From Roseburia sp. (GTDB taxonomy: Bacteria; Bacillota; Clostridia; Lachnospirales; Lachnospiraceae), in NCBI GenBank assembly GCA_023664685.1, contig JAMPFC010000011.1:1-48716 (forward strand): a stretch of DNA of 48,716 nucleotides, in the 5' to 3' direction. The position numbers and the translations under genes are program-made. Shown piece after piece: positions 1 through 8,065 of the stretch. Each line of letters starts with the position of its first letter. Position 1 is the first letter of the stretch. Under the pieces are notes generated by a model, which was given only the letters and a program-made list of their open reading frames with translations, had not been told where the DNA came from and did not search any database.

Positions 1-226
1 GGCAGGACACACGATTGTTTCCGCATCTACTCTTCAGGGGGATGTAAAGGAAGGCCTTGAAAAGACAAATAATGTAGAAGCTGCATCAAAGTTAGGTACA
101 GTCATTGCGAAGAAAGCGTTAGACAACGGTATCAAAGAGGTAGTATTTGACCGTGGCGGTTACATTTATCAGGGTAAAGTGAAAGCATTAGCAGAGGCAG
201 CCAGAGAGGCTGGACTTCAATTCTAA
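1..226 (+). CDS. rplR: 50S ribosomal protein L18, C-terminal part (gene cut by window start)
   Basis: Reading frame 2 is open from the first base to a TAA at 224-226 and encodes the last 74 residues of a protein beginning [10 protein letters not shown] and ending AAREAGLQF. The segments [20 protein letters not shown] and the Gly-Leu-x-Phe end are the usual L18 C-terminus. L18 binds 5S rRNA in the large subunit. The gene lies 16 bp before rpsE, the standard spc-operon order rplR-rpsE-rpmD-rplO-secY. The start codon lies outside the window. Confidence 0.96.
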   Translation, partial: AGHTIVSASTLQGDVKEGLEKTNNVEAASKLGTVIAKKALDNGIKEVVFDRGGYIYQGKVKALAEAAREAGLQF

Positions 227-242
227 GCAAGGAGGAAAACTC

Positions 243-752
243 ATGAAACGTGAAATTATTGATGCTAGTCAGTTTGAATTAGAAGATAAAGTAGTATCAA
301 TTAAACGTGTTACCAAAGTCGTAAAGGGTGGCCGTAACTTTAGATTTACTGCTCTGGTAGTAGTCGGTGATGGCAACGGACATGTTGGTGCAGGTTTAGG
401 GAAAGCAACGGAAATTCCAGAAGCGATCCGCAAGGGAAAAGAGGACGCCATGAAGAAGCTGATCGAGGTACCGATCGATGAAAATGGCAGTATCCCTCAT
501 GACTACACAGGAAAATTCGGAAGTGCAGAGGTTCTTATGAAGAGATCTCCAGAAGGTACTGGAATCATCGCAGGCGGCCCTGCCCGTTCCGTACTGGAGC
601 TTGCCGGATTCAAAAATATCCGTACAAAGTCATTGGGCTCCCGTAATAAGCAGAACGTCGTGCTTGCCACACTGGCAGGTCTGAATGAACTTAAGACGCC
701 GGAAGAAGTAGCAAGACTGCGCGGACTTTCTGTAGAAGAAGTTTTAGGTTAG
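243..752 (+). CDS. rpsE: 30S ribosomal protein S5
   Basis: This 169-residue protein has the two S5 domains: an N-terminal double-stranded RNA binding fold with the block [19 protein letters not shown], and a C-terminal S5 domain with [13 protein letters not shown] and [11 protein letters not shown]5 contributes to decoding accuracy in the small subunit. An AGGAGG-type ribosome binding site (231-236) precedes the ATG. Length is normal for Firmicutes. It is flanked by rplR and rpmD in the conserved spc operon and probably translated from the same long transcript. Confidence 0.98.
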   Translation: MKREIIDASQFELEDKVVSIKRVTKVVKGGRNFRFTALVVVGDGNGHVGAGLGKATEIPEAIRKGKEDAMKKLIEVPIDENGSIPHDYTGKFGSAEVLMKRSPEGTGIIAGGPARSVLELAGFKNIRTKSLGSRNKQNVVLATLAGLNELKTPEEVARLRGLSVEEVLG

Positions 753-765
753 GAGGTACCGGAAA

Positions 766-948
766 ATGGCAGATAAATTAAAAATCACTTTAGTAAAGTC
801 TACGATCGGTTCCATTCCAAAGCATCGTAAAACGGTTGAGGCTCTTGGTCTTAGAAAACTGAATAAGACGGTTGAGATGCCGGATAACGCTGCTGTCAGA
901 GGAATGATCCAGCAGGTAAGACATTTAGTAAAGGTGGAAGAAATCTAA
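766..948 (+). CDS. rpmD: 50S ribosomal protein L30
   Basis: This 60-residue protein begins [15 protein letters not shown] and has the L30 signature around residues 19-45 ([20 protein letters not shown]) with the hydrophobic end [14 protein letters not shown]. It is a small rRNA-binding protein of the large subunit. It starts 13 bp after rpsE with an AGGAGGT ribosome binding site overlapping the rpsE stop, which suggests translational coupling. Size and order match the spc operon. Confidence 0.97.
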   Translation: MADKLKITLVKSTIGSIPKHRKTVEALGLRKLNKTVEMPDNAAVRGMIQQVRHLVKVEEI

Positions 949-969
949 TAAATAAGGAGGTGCCAGACC

Positions 970-1410
970 ATGAATTTATCAGAATTAAAACCCGCAGCCG
1001 GTTCAAAACACAGCAACCAGTTCAGACGCGGACGCGGGCATGGTTCAGGAAATGGTAAGACTGCCGGTAAGGGACACAAGGGACAGAAAGCACGTTCCGG
1101 CGCACCAAGACCGGGATTTGAAGGCGGTCAGTTGCCATTATACAGAAGATTACCGAAGAGAGGTTTTACCAATATAAACAGTAAAGACATCGTTGCGATC
1201 GGTTTAGACCGTCTGAATGTATTTGAAGACGGTGCCGAGGTGACAGTGGAGACTCTCGTGGAAAAAGGTATTGTCAAAAATCCGAGGGATGGAGTTAAAA
1301 TTCTTGGGAATGGGGAATTAACCAAAAAGCTTGATGTAAAAGTAAATGCATTTAGTAAGAGCGCAGCAGAGAAAATTCAGGCAGTTGGTGGAAAAGCTGA
1401 GGTGATCTAA
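970..1410 (+). CDS. rplO: 50S ribosomal protein L15
   Basis: This 146-residue protein has the glycine- and arginine-rich N-terminus of L15 (residues 17-50, [20 protein letters not shown]), the block [18 protein letters not shown] near residues 50-67, and a C-terminal L18e/L15 fold. L15 is an assembly protein of the large subunit. An AGGAGGT site lies just upstream. Its TAA shares one base with the ATG of secY, so the two are probably translationally coupled. Confidence 0.98.
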   Translation: MNLSELKPAAGSKHSNQFRRGRGHGSGNGKTAGKGHKGQKARSGAPRPGFEGGQLPLYRRLPKRGFTNINSKDIVAIGLDRLNVFEDGAEVTVETLVEKGIVKNPRDGVKILGNGELTKKLDVKVNAFSKSAAEKIQAVGGKAEVI

Positions 1411-2744
1411 TGCTTGAAACGATAAAGAATGCGTTTAGGACAAAAGAGATCCGTAATAAACTGCTGTTTGTTTTTATCGGACTCATTATTGTTCGTATCG
1501 GATGTAATATCCCGATCCCGGGTGTTAATACGGAGCTGATTCAGAACTTGTTTGATAACAATCAGGCGCTTAGTTTTCTGGATGTGATGACAGGTGGTTC
1601 CTTTACAAGAATGTCTATTTTTGCATTGAACATTACGCCTTATATCACAGCATCCATTATTATACAGCTTCTTACGATTGCAATTCCGAGGCTTGAGGAA
1701 ATGCAGAAGGATGGCGAGGATGGCAGAAAGAAACTCAACGAATATACGAGATATCTTTCCATCGTGCTGTCGATCATAGAAGGTGTTGCGATCATTATTG
1801 GATTCCGTAACCAGAGGCTCTTTACGGAGGAGGGCTACACGCCGATTATTATCGCGGTGGTAGCGCTTACAGCCGGAGCGGCATTTCTTATGTGGCTCGG
1901 AGAGCAGATCACGGAGAAGGGAATTGGAAATGGTATCTCCATTATCCTTCTGATCAATATCGTTGCGCGTATTCCAAGCGATCTGATCACACTGTACAAC
2001 CAGTTTATAAAAGGCGCAGGAAATATTACAAATGCAGTACTGGCGGGAGCTATTATTCTTGCAATCATCATTGCGATGTTTGTTTTTATCGTATGGCTTC
2101 AGGATGGCGAGAGAAGGATTCCGGTACAGTATGCAAAGAAAATGCAGGGAAGAAAAATGTTTGGTGGCCAGTCAAGCCATATTCCGCTCAAGGTAAATAC
2201 AGCGGGAGTTATTCCGGTCATCTTTGCAAGTTCTATGCTGCAGCTTCCTGTCGTGATCGCAAGTTTTGCCGGAGTGACACCACAGTCCGGCGAGGGAGCT
2301 ACGCTGATCCAGAAGCTGATCAAAGTATGCAACCAGAGCAGTTGGTGCAATATCGCCTCATGGGGTGAGTTTAAGTATACACTCGGTCTGCTTGTGTATA
2401 TTGCACTTGTGATCTTCTTTGCCTATTTTTATACTTCGGTTACATTTAATCCGCTTGAGATTTCAAATAATATGAAAAAGCAGGGTGGATTTATACCGGG
2501 CATCCGTCCGGGAAAACCGACGACTGATTATTTGAATAATGTGCTTAACAGCATTATTTTCATCGGTGCGGTGGCAATGGTCATTGTATGTGTGCTTCCG
2601 ATCATTTTCTCAGGAGTGTTTGGAGCCAATGTATCATTTACCGGTACATCGCTGATCATCATAGTCGGCGTCGTTATTGAGACATTAAAACAATTAGAAT
2701 CCCAGTTATTAGTCCGTAATTATAAAGGATTTCTGGGTGACTGA
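1410..2744 (+). CDS. secY: preprotein translocase subunit SecY
   Basis: This 444-residue, very hydrophobic protein has about ten transmembrane segments. It has the SecY signatures IGCNIPIPGVNTE near residue 30, MSIFALNITPYITASIIIQL near residue 68 and QYAKKMQGRKMFGGQSSHIPL in the cytoplasmic region near residue 240. SecY forms the protein-conducting channel of the Sec translocon in the cytoplasmic membrane with SecE, encoded here at 43.7 kb. The ATG overlaps the last base of the rplO stop and GAGGTGA lies just upstream. A 152-bp gap follows before adk. Confidence 0.98.
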   Translation: MLETIKNAFRTKEIRNKLLFVFIGLIIVRIGCNIPIPGVNTELIQNLFDNNQALSFLDVMTGGSFTRMSIFALNITPYITASIIIQLLTIAIPRLEEMQKDGEDGRKKLNEYTRYLSIVLSIIEGVAIIIGFRNQRLFTEEGYTPIIIAVVALTAGAAFLMWLGEQITEKGIGNGISIILLINIVARIPSDLITLYNQFIKGAGNITNAVLAGAIILAIIIAMFVFIVWLQDGERRIPVQYAKKMQGRKMFGGQSSHIPLKVNTAGVIPVIFASSMLQLPVVIASFAGVTPQSGEGATLIQKLIKVCNQSSWCNIASWGEFKYTLGLLVYIALVIFFAYFYTSVTFNPLEISNNMKKQGGFIPGIRPGKPTTDYLNNVLNSIIFIGAVAMVIVCVLPIIFSGVFGANVSFTGTSLIIIVGVVIETLKQLESQLLVRNYKGFLGD

Positions 2745-2787
2745 ACACCGTGATGGCAGTATGCCGCATTACGGGAATATAAAGGGG

Positions 2788-2826
2788 TCGGCCTGCGAAA
2801 ATACAGTTGTTTTTTCGTGAGGTCGT
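2788..2826 (+). other. imperfect hairpin between secY and adk
   Basis: In the 152-bp secY-adk gap an imperfect stem forms between GGCCTGCGAAAA and TTTTTCGTGAGGTC. It has mismatches and only a weak downstream T content (ACCTTTTT further on). It may be a processing site or weak attenuator. I see no promoter with good -35 and -10 boxes in the gap. Confidence 0.3.
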
Positions 2827-2896
2827 TTACCTTTTTATCCGATAAAGAAAGTTTTTATTTGCAAAATATAAAAAGAGAGAAAGGCAGGGTTATCTT

Positions 2897-3541
2897 ATGA
2901 AAATAGTAATGTTAGGCGCTCCGGGTGCCGGCAAGGGAACTCAGGCGAAAAAGATTTCTGAGAAATATGGGATTCCGCATATTTCTACCGGCGATATCTT
3001 TCGTGCCAATATCAAAGAAAATACGGAACTTGGACAGAAAGCAAAAACATATATGGATCAGGGGCTTCTTGTGCCGGATGAACTGGTTGTAGATCTTGTG
3101 GTAGACAGACTGGCTCAGGACGATGCAAAGAAGGGCTATGTTTTGGATGGCTTCCCGCGTACGATCCCACAGGCAGAGGCGCTCACAGAGGCATTGGCTA
3201 AGATCGGGGAGAAGATGGATTATGCGATCAATGTTGAAGTGCCGGATGAGAACATCATAAACAGAATGTCAGGAAGACGTGCCTGTGTGTCCTGTGGCGG
3301 AACATATCATATTAAATACAATCCTACAAAAAAAGAGGGTGTTTGCGACGCCTGCGGCGGCGAACTTATTCTCAGGGATGATGACAAGCCGGAGACCGTC
3401 AAACAGCGTCTGGAGGTATATCATACACAGACTCAGCCTTTGATCGATTATTATAATAAAGAAGGCATTTTGAAGGAAGTAGACGGAACTGTGGATCTGG
3501 ATGTCGTATTTGATGAAATTGTAAAAATTCTCGGCAAATAG
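2897..3541 (+). CDS. adk: adenylate kinase, zinc-binding type
   Basis: This 214-residue enzyme interconverts ATP + AMP and 2 ADP in the cytoplasm. The P-loop GAPGAGKGT is at residues 7-15, STGDIFRA at 30-37 contacts AMP, and DGFPRT is at 84-89. The LID domain carries a four-cysteine zinc site, C130-x2-C133 and C150-x2-C153, typical of Gram-positive adenylate kinases. It is between secY and map as in most Firmicutes. A GAGAGAAAGG ribosome binding region precedes the ATG. Confidence 0.98.
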   Translation: MKIVMLGAPGAGKGTQAKKISEKYGIPHISTGDIFRANIKENTELGQKAKTYMDQGLLVPDELVVDLVVDRLAQDDAKKGYVLDGFPRTIPQAEALTEALAKIGEKMDYAINVEVPDENIINRMSGRRACVSCGGTYHIKYNPTKKEGVCDACGGELILRDDDKPETVKQRLEVYHTQTQPLIDYYNKEGILKEVDGTVDLDVVFDEIVKILGK

Positions 3542-3563
3542 AAAATCAGAAAAGAGGATTACT

Positions 3564-4316
3564 ATGGCTATAACGATAAAATCTGAGCGTGAGATTTCAC
3601 TTATGAGAGAGGCAGGAAAAGTTCTTGCTGAGGTTCATAATAAGTTGGGAGAAATGATTGCGCCGGGGATCACGACACTGGATATCGACCGGAAAGGGGA
3701 GCAGCTGATCCGGAAGGCGGGCTGTATTCCATCTTTTCTGAATTATGAAGGGTATCCGGCGTCGATCTGTGTATCGGTAAATGATGAAGTGGTGCATGGG
3801 ATCCCGACGGATAAAAGAAGGCTTGAAGAGGGAGATATCGTAAGTTTAGACGCAGGAGTTATTTATCAAGGATATCATTCCGATGCGGCGAGAACATATG
3901 GTGTGGGAACGATCCATGAGGAAGATCAGAGATTGATCGATATCACCAAGCAGAGTTTTTATGAGGGAATCCGTATGGCGCGTGCAGGAAATCATCTTCA
4001 TGATATTTCTGCAACGATCCAGAAATTTGTGGAAAGTCATGGGTTTTCCGTCGTGAGGGATCTGGTGGGGCATGGAATCGGAACAAAACTGCATGAAGAG
4101 CCACAGATACCGAATTTTAAACCGGCAGGAAGAGGGCCGAAACTCCGGCCGGGGATGACACTGGCTATCGAGCCGATGGTAAATGCCGGAGATTGGGAAA
4201 TTTGGATTCTGGAAGATGACTGGACTGTGGTCACAAGAGATCATTCCAATTCGGCACATTATGAAAACACCGTGCTGATCACGGATGGCGAACCAGAACT
4301 CTTATCGTTAATATAG
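3564..4316 (+). CDS. map: type I methionine aminopeptidase
   Basis: This 250-residue cytoplasmic enzyme removes the initiator methionine from new proteins. The five metal ligands of the pita-bread fold are visible: D96 (SLDAG), D107 (HSDAART), H170 (GHGIG), E203 (AIEPM) and E234 (HYENT), with the substrate-positioning H79 (VVHGIP). It starts 22 bp after adk with an AGAGGA ribosome binding site. Length and order adk-map-infA match the spc operon of Clostridia. Confidence 0.98.
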   Translation: MAITIKSEREISLMREAGKVLAEVHNKLGEMIAPGITTLDIDRKGEQLIRKAGCIPSFLNYEGYPASICVSVNDEVVHGIPTDKRRLEEGDIVSLDAGVIYQGYHSDAARTYGVGTIHEEDQRLIDITKQSFYEGIRMARAGNHLHDISATIQKFVESHGFSVVRDLVGHGIGTKLHEEPQIPNFKPAGRGPKLRPGMTLAIEPMVNAGDWEIWILEDDWTVVTRDHSNSAHYENTVLITDGEPELLSLI

Positions 4317-4337
4317 TTGAAATAAGGAGTGTTATGT

Positions 4338-4556
4338 ATGTCAAAAGCAGATGTAATTGAAATTGAGGGAACTGTTGTAGAAAAGCTGCCAAATGCGATG
4401 TTTCAGGTAGAACTTGAGAACGGTCATAAAGTTCTGGCTCACATCAGCGGTAAGCTCAGGATGAACTTTATCCGCATCTTGCCGGGGGATAAGGTGACGC
4501 TTGAACTGTCACCTTATGATCTCACAAAAGGCAGGATCGTGTGGAGAGATAAATAA
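4338..4556 (+). CDS. infA: translation initiation factor IF-1
   Basis: This 72-residue protein has the S1/OB fold of IF-1: [19 protein letters not shown], then [17 protein letters not shown] and KGRIVWRDK at the end. IF-1 blocks the A site of the 30S subunit during initiation. An in-frame GTG lies upstream at 4329, but AAGGAG at 4324-4329 is correctly spaced for the ATG at 4338, and the protein then begins at the conserved MSKAD. The usual partner rpmJ does not follow directly. A hairpin element and a secreted-protein gene intervene. Confidence 0.97.
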   Translation: MSKADVIEIEGTVVEKLPNAMFQVELENGHKVLAHISGKLRMNFIRILPGDKVTLELSPYDLTKGRIVWRDK

Positions 4557-4575
4557 AAGACAGAAAAAAGGAATC

Positions 4576-4673
4576 GGAGAAAACTAACGAAAGCAAAACA
4601 TCTCGGGCAGACAAATTGATCTACGGATTGTAATTCAGTCTGCCTAGATTGTTTTGGTTCGTTGGCTTTCTCC
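4576..4673. repeat. 98-bp imperfect long inverted repeat (large hairpin)
   Basis: The sequences 4576-4612 and 4639-4673 are imperfect reverse complements along their whole length. The outer GGAGAAA pairs with TTTCTCC, AACGAA with TTCGTT, AAAACA with TGTTTT, and the inner GGCAGAC with GTCTGCC, around a loop of about 26 nt. Transcribed, this gives a stem of roughly 33 pairs with a few bulges. A T-rich tract (TCTTTTATCTTTTT) begins 5 nt later, so it could act as terminator for the upstream operon. It could also be a small non-autonomous mobile element. No target duplication is obvious. Confidence 0.6.
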
Positions 4674-4709
4674 CAAGTCTTTTATCTTTTTGGAAGAAAG
4701 GCGAGAGAA

Positions 4710-5855
4710 ATGGTAAAAAAGATAATATTAGGTGTTTTTACGTGTGTTATTGCGCTGTGTGCGAATGTTGTGACCACACCGGAGATCAGACCGGAGGTCA
4801 GATCGGAGGTCAGGGCAGAAGTCAAACCGGAATATATGCAGGATGTGGCAATCGACGAGGTTCATTTCCCGGATGAGCAGTTCAGAAAAAAATTAAAAAT
4901 TTATGTGGATAAAAATAACGATGAGATTTTGAGCCGGGAAGAGCGGGAGAACATATATTATCTGGATTTACATGGCTTTACGAATGGGGTGTCACAGACA
5001 TGGTATCAGGATATGGAGTATATGCGTCCGGGCTATAAAAGTGAGGATTATATTGTCAAAGATAAAAACAAGTGTGTACTTTTGTTGGATTTTACTTACG
5101 ATGAAGAAAACCCCCAAAGAAGACTTGCAGATCAGGTCGTTGATGTGAGGGGGATTGAATATTTTTTTAATCTTCAGGAAGTGAAAATGGATAAATATGA
5201 GCTAGTATCAGGTTCTTTCAAAAATAACACCAACCTGAAAAAAATATGGATCGGCTGCTTGGGAACAGGGCAGAAGGGGTATGGGAATATCACAGAAGAT
5301 TTTCCTGTGTCTCAGTTGACATACATGCATTTGGAAAATGTCGATGCCGATACGCTCGATGTAAAAGAGATTCCGAAACTTCAGATTTTACGGGTGATCC
5401 TGCCCGAAGGGAGCAACCGGCATCCCAAAACCTTAAAGTTGACGAAGAATACAAAGTTAGAGGAATTAGAATTAGCCAACATCGTGCCAAGTCAGTTAGA
5501 CTTAAGGCAGAACCGGAAGATAAAATCTGTGAAAGTATATTCTGGCAAAAGTAAAAGAGAATCGGTAGACAGTATATATTATGTGCCGGAAAAGAATCAG
5601 AAATGCAAGATCACATTTGCAAAGAAAAATCAGGTCAAAACATTTTGGTATTTTACCGCAGACAAAACGGTTGACATTACAAGGCTTAGTAAGTTGGAAG
5701 ATTTCCAGACATCAAAGACGATGAAAGCAAAAGCAGAGTCGAGCTGGATTCGTAAGACATTTACGAAGAAGAAATGGGGATGTGCGGTCAAAAAAGGTGG
5801 AAAGATCGTCAAAAAGATAAAGGCAGATAAGAAAAAGAAATATACCAGATTTTAG
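4710..5855 (+). CDS. secreted leucine-rich-repeat protein with EF-hand-like calcium loop
   Basis: About 381 residues from the ATG at 4710, which gives a proper signal peptide (MVKKIILGVFTCVIALCANV). An open frame continues upstream to 4662 but crosses the hairpin element and has no ribosome binding site. After the signal come short tandem repeats of the type PE(I/V)R (residues 24-42), then AIDEVHFPDEQFRKKL and a calcium-loop-like DKNNDEILSREE at 67-78. Divergent leucine-rich repeats follow, and the C-terminus is very lysine-rich. This architecture is common among Lachnospiraceae surface proteins of unknown role. Its position between infA and rpmJ is unusual. Confidence 0.8.
   Translation: MVKKIILGVFTCVIALCANVVTTPEIRPEVRSEVRAEVKPEYMQDVAIDEVHFPDEQFRKKLKIYVDKNNDEILSREERENIYYLDLHGFTNGVSQTWYQDMEYMRPGYKSEDYIVKDKNKCVLLLDFTYDEENPQRRLADQVVDVRGIEYFFNLQEVKMDKYELVSGSFKNNTNLKKIWIGCLGTGQKGYGNITEDFPVSQLTYMHLENVDADTLDVKEIPKLQILRVILPEGSNRHPKTLKLTKNTKLEELELANIVPSQLDLRQNRKIKSVKVYSGKSKRESVDSIYYVPEKNQKCKITFAKKNQVKTFWYFTADKTVDITRLSKLEDFQTSKTMKAKAESSWIRKTFTKKKWGCAVKKGGKIVKKIKADKKKKYTRF
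4779..4826 (+). repeat. 12-bp tandem repeat encoding PEVR-type tetrapeptides
   Basis: Four consecutive imperfect 12-bp units (CCGGAGATCAGA, CCGGAGGTCAGA, TCGGAGGTCAGG, GCAGAAGTCAAA) encode PEIR-PEVR-SEVR-AEVK directly after the signal peptide of the LRR protein. Such a unit could vary in number between strains by slippage without breaking the frame. It would form a spacer between the membrane-exit point and the folded domain. Confidence 0.75.
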
Positions 5856-5865
5856 AAAAAAGTGC

Positions 5866-5894
5866 TTGCAATCTACGGATTTATGTGGTATACT
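5866..5894 (+). promoter_or_regulatory. sigma-A-type promoter for rpmJ
   Basis: TTGCAA (5866-5871), a 17-bp spacer and TATACT (5889-5894) with an extended TGG just before the -10. It starts a transcript about 85 nt upstream of rpmJ. This shows that rpmJ and the genes after it need not rely on the spc promoter, which fits the interruption after infA. Confidence 0.75.
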
Positions 5895-5985
5895 CGTAAA
5901 TGGACTTTCGCTAGACGGAAGGAAATGTGTCTGCGTTAGCAGGCCGGGAAACAACATGTTGATCATGTGAAAGGAGGTTATTACT

Positions 5986-6099
5986 GTGAAGGTTAGATCA
6001 TCAGTAAAACCAATTTGCGAAAAGTGCAAAATCATTAAAAGAAAGGGTCGTATCAGAGTGATCTGTGAGAACCCCAAACACAAACAAAGACAGGGCTAA
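5986..6099 (+). CDS. rpmJ: 50S ribosomal protein L36
   Basis: This 37-residue ORF starts with GTG and encodes [20 protein letters not shown] followed by [17 protein letters not shown]. The zinc ligands of the common C+ form of L36 are present: C11-x2-C14, C27 and H32. AAGGAGGT at 5971-5978 is well placed for the GTG. L36 binds 23S rRNA. Normally infA-rpmJ-rpsM are adjacent. Here a secreted-protein gene lies before it and nearly 500 bp of non-coding DNA after it. Confidence 0.97.
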   Translation: MKVRSSVKPICEKCKIIKRKGRIRVICENPKHKQRQG

Positions 6100-6115
6100 G
6101 AATATATCAGAGAGG

Positions 6116-6141
6116 CCTAAAGGAGACTTTAGGTTCTTTTC
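6116..6141 (+). terminator. intrinsic terminator after rpmJ
   Basis: CCTAAAG (6116-6122), GAGA tetraloop, CTTTAGG (6127-6133), then TTCTTTTC. The stem of 7 pairs with a stable loop and a T-rich tail 17 nt after the rpmJ stop looks like a terminator or an attenuator that partly separates rpmJ from the alpha operon. Confidence 0.7.
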
Positions 6142-6591
6142 GTGCTTATATAAGTCTTGCTTTCTGTGTTACAGACTTCTCATTCCGTCATTATGAGAGG
6201 TTGTGATATCATGACGGTGAGCATTGCCGGTTTCTCCACGGAACAGTCTCTATATTATATAGAAGAAAGTGGTTATTTGTCCGGAATGTTGTCATGATTT
6301 AAAGCGGCTGAAGCGTGACTAAAACAGCGAGCAGAGTCAAGAAGATGTCATGCTTGCATGAGTATCTTCTATGATTGTGCGAGCGTTCATCATGAGGGAC
6401 GGAACAATGCCGTAGGCAGTGTGGGAGTTCCGAATGATGGAGAACTGGTAAAGCTGCGTAGCAGCGACAGTTCGGTGTTTTAGTTATGCAAATTGTCCAT
6501 GTCGGCAAACCGGCATAGGCAGAACAAGGGAAGCGATGCTCCTTCCCCGAAACAATTTATTTAATCATTTTAATGGAGGTGTAAAGTACAC
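6142..6591 (+). ncRNA. structured non-coding region upstream of rpsM; candidate cis-regulatory leader
   Basis: About 450 bp with no credible gene. Several local stems are readable. CCGTCAT/ATGACGG is at 6185-6217. AGAAGAT/ATCTTCT at 6340-6370 has an inner CATG/CATG. GAACTG/CAGTTC at 6442-6473 has an inner GCTGC/GCAGC and is followed by GGTGTTTTAG. ATGTCGG/CCGGCAT is at 6499-6516, and GGAAG/CTTCC lies just before the rpsM ribosome binding site. The 6442-6473 hairpin with its T-rich tail resembles an attenuator. I do not recognise a known RNA family. Autoregulation of the alpha operon by a ribosomal protein is a reasonable inference, not shown. Confidence 0.5.
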
Positions 6592-6960
6592 ATGGCTCGT
6601 ATCAGTGGTGTAGATTTACCAAGAGAAAAACGTGTAGAAATAGGTCTTACCTATATTTATGGTATCGGTGTTTCCAGTTCAAGACGTATTTTGAGCGAAG
6701 CAAACGTAAATCCTGACATTCGTTGTAAGGATTTGACCGACGAAGATGTTGCGAAGATCCGTGACGTTATTGACAGAACACAGGTTGTAGAGGGTGATCT
6801 GAGAAGAGAGGTTGCCTTAAACATCAAGAGGTTACAGGAAATAGGCTGCTACAGAGGAATCCGTCACAGAAAAGGACTTCCAGTCCGCGGACAGAAAACA
6901 AAAACGAACGCAAGGACGAGAAAAGGGCCGAAGCGTACAGTAGCGAACAAGAAGAAATAA
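6592..6960 (+). CDS. rpsM: 30S ribosomal protein S13
   Basis: This 122-residue protein begins [20 protein letters not shown], has the helix-two-turn-helix block [14 protein letters not shown] and the signature [20 protein letters not shown] near residues 85-105, and ends in a basic tail ([14 protein letters not shown]). S13 sits in the 30S head and contacts the P-site tRNA. It has a GGAGGTG ribosome binding site and is the first gene of the alpha operon here. A long structured leader precedes it. Confidence 0.98.
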   Translation: MARISGVDLPREKRVEIGLTYIYGIGVSSSRRILSEANVNPDIRCKDLTDEDVAKIRDVIDRTQVVEGDLRREVALNIKRLQEIGCYRGIRHRKGLPVRGQKTKTNARTRKGPKRTVANKKK

Positions 6961-6979
6961 TATTTAGGAGGTTTTGTCA

Positions 6980-7375
6980 ATGGCTAAGAAAGTTGCAAAA
7001 AAAGTGACAAAAAAGCGTGTCAAAAAGAATATTGACCGCGGACAAGCGCACATTCAGTCATCTTTTAATAATACAATCGTAACGCTGACCGATATGCAGG
7101 GAAATGCAATATCATGGGCAAGTGCAGGCGGACTTGGATTCAGAGGTTCCAGAAAATCCACTCCATATGCTGCCCAGATGGCTGCCGAGACAGCAGCAAA
7201 AGCAGCGTTGCCACATGGATTAAAATCAGTAGAGGTAATGGTAAAAGGGCCGGGGTCAGGAAGAGAAGCTGCGATCCGTGCGATTCAGGCATGCGGAATC
7301 GAAGTGACAAGTATCCAAGATGTAACACCGGTTCCACACAATGGTTGTAGACCACCAAAACGTAGAAGAGTATAA
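6980..7375 (+). CDS. rpsK: 30S ribosomal protein S11
   Basis: About 131 residues from the ATG at 6980, which follows AGGAGG (6965-6970). An in-frame TTG two codons upstream is less likely. The core [32 protein letters not shown] and the C-terminal signature [19 protein letters not shown] identify S11, a platform protein of the 30S subunit that interacts with the Shine-Dalgarno helix. It lies 19 bp after rpsM. Confidence 0.98.
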   Translation: MAKKVAKKVTKKRVKKNIDRGQAHIQSSFNNTIVTLTDMQGNAISWASAGGLGFRGSRKSTPYAAQMAAETAAKAALPHGLKSVEVMVKGPGSGREAAIRAIQACGIEVTSIQDVTPVPHNGCRPPKRRRV

Positions 7376-7442
7376 AAGCGAATTTTAGATTTGCTATGGC
7401 GATTAAAGTTTAGCGCCGCACTGCGGCAGAATGGAGGAAAAA

Positions 7443-8036
7443 ATGGCTAGAGATATGACGCCTGTTTTGAAAAGATGTAGATCTCTTGATTTGGATCCGG
7501 TTTACCTCGGTATCGATAAAAAATCCAAGAGAAATGCAAAGACCGGAAAAAAACTCAGTGAGTACGGAATGCAGTTAAAAGAAAAACAGAAAGCAAAATT
7601 TATATATGGTGTACTTGAGAAGCCTTTCCGCAATTATTTTGCAAAGGCTCAGAAATTAAAATACGGTACAGTAGGTGAAAACCTGATGATTCTTCTTGAG
7701 CTGAGACTTGATAACGTAATGTATCGTCTTGGTTATGGCAGAACGAGAAAAGAGGCAAGACAGATCGTGGATCATAAGCATGTGCTTGTAAATGGGAAAG
7801 CGGTCAATATCCCTTCTTATCAGGTAAAAGCCGGTGATGTGATCGAAATCAAAGAAAAGTTCAAGGGAACGCAGAGATATAAGGACATTTTAGAAGTTAC
7901 AGGCGCACGTCTGGTTCCGGCATGGCTGGAAGCTGATCATGAAAATCTGAAGGGAACGATTACCCAGATCCCTACGAGAGCAGAGATCGATGTACCTGTG
8001 AACGAAGTGCTTATCGTCGAGTTGTACTCTAAGTAA
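7443..8036 (+). CDS. rpsD: 30S ribosomal protein S4
   Basis: About 197 residues from ATG 7443 (MARDMTPVLKRCRSLDLDPV). The open frame extends upstream to 7431, but GGAGG at 7433-7437 is the ribosome binding site for 7443. The S4 RNA-binding domain is seen at LDNVMYRLGYGRTRKEARQI followed by VDHKHVLVNGKAV. S4 nucleates 30S assembly and is the alpha-operon autoregulator in several bacteria. A small GCCGC-ACT-GCGGC hairpin lies 10-25 bp upstream of the start. The N-terminal Cys cluster of zinc-type S4 is absent. Confidence 0.97.
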   Translation: MARDMTPVLKRCRSLDLDPVYLGIDKKSKRNAKTGKKLSEYGMQLKEKQKAKFIYGVLEKPFRNYFAKAQKLKYGTVGENLMILLELRLDNVMYRLGYGRTRKEARQIVDHKHVLVNGKAVNIPSYQVKAGDVIEIKEKFKGTQRYKDILEVTGARLVPAWLEADHENLKGTITQIPTRAEIDVPVNEVLIVELYSK

Positions 8037-8065
8037 TTAAGTAATCCCAAAAGGAGGGTCCTAGA

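Noticed and set aside
1892-2368. 158-codon ORF in another frame inside secY
   Set aside because: It is a shadow of the secY coding sequence, with no homology sense, no ribosome binding site and unusual composition rich in Cys, Tyr and Arg.
4779-4826. Short CRISPR-like tandem array
   Set aside because: The 12-bp units are contiguous without spacers and encode a PEVR-type peptide repeat in frame.
6299-6508. 69-codon minus-strand ORF in the rpmJ-rpsM gap
   Set aside because: It is rich in Cys and His, has no ribosome binding site, and overlaps clear RNA hairpins. A structured leader explains the region better.
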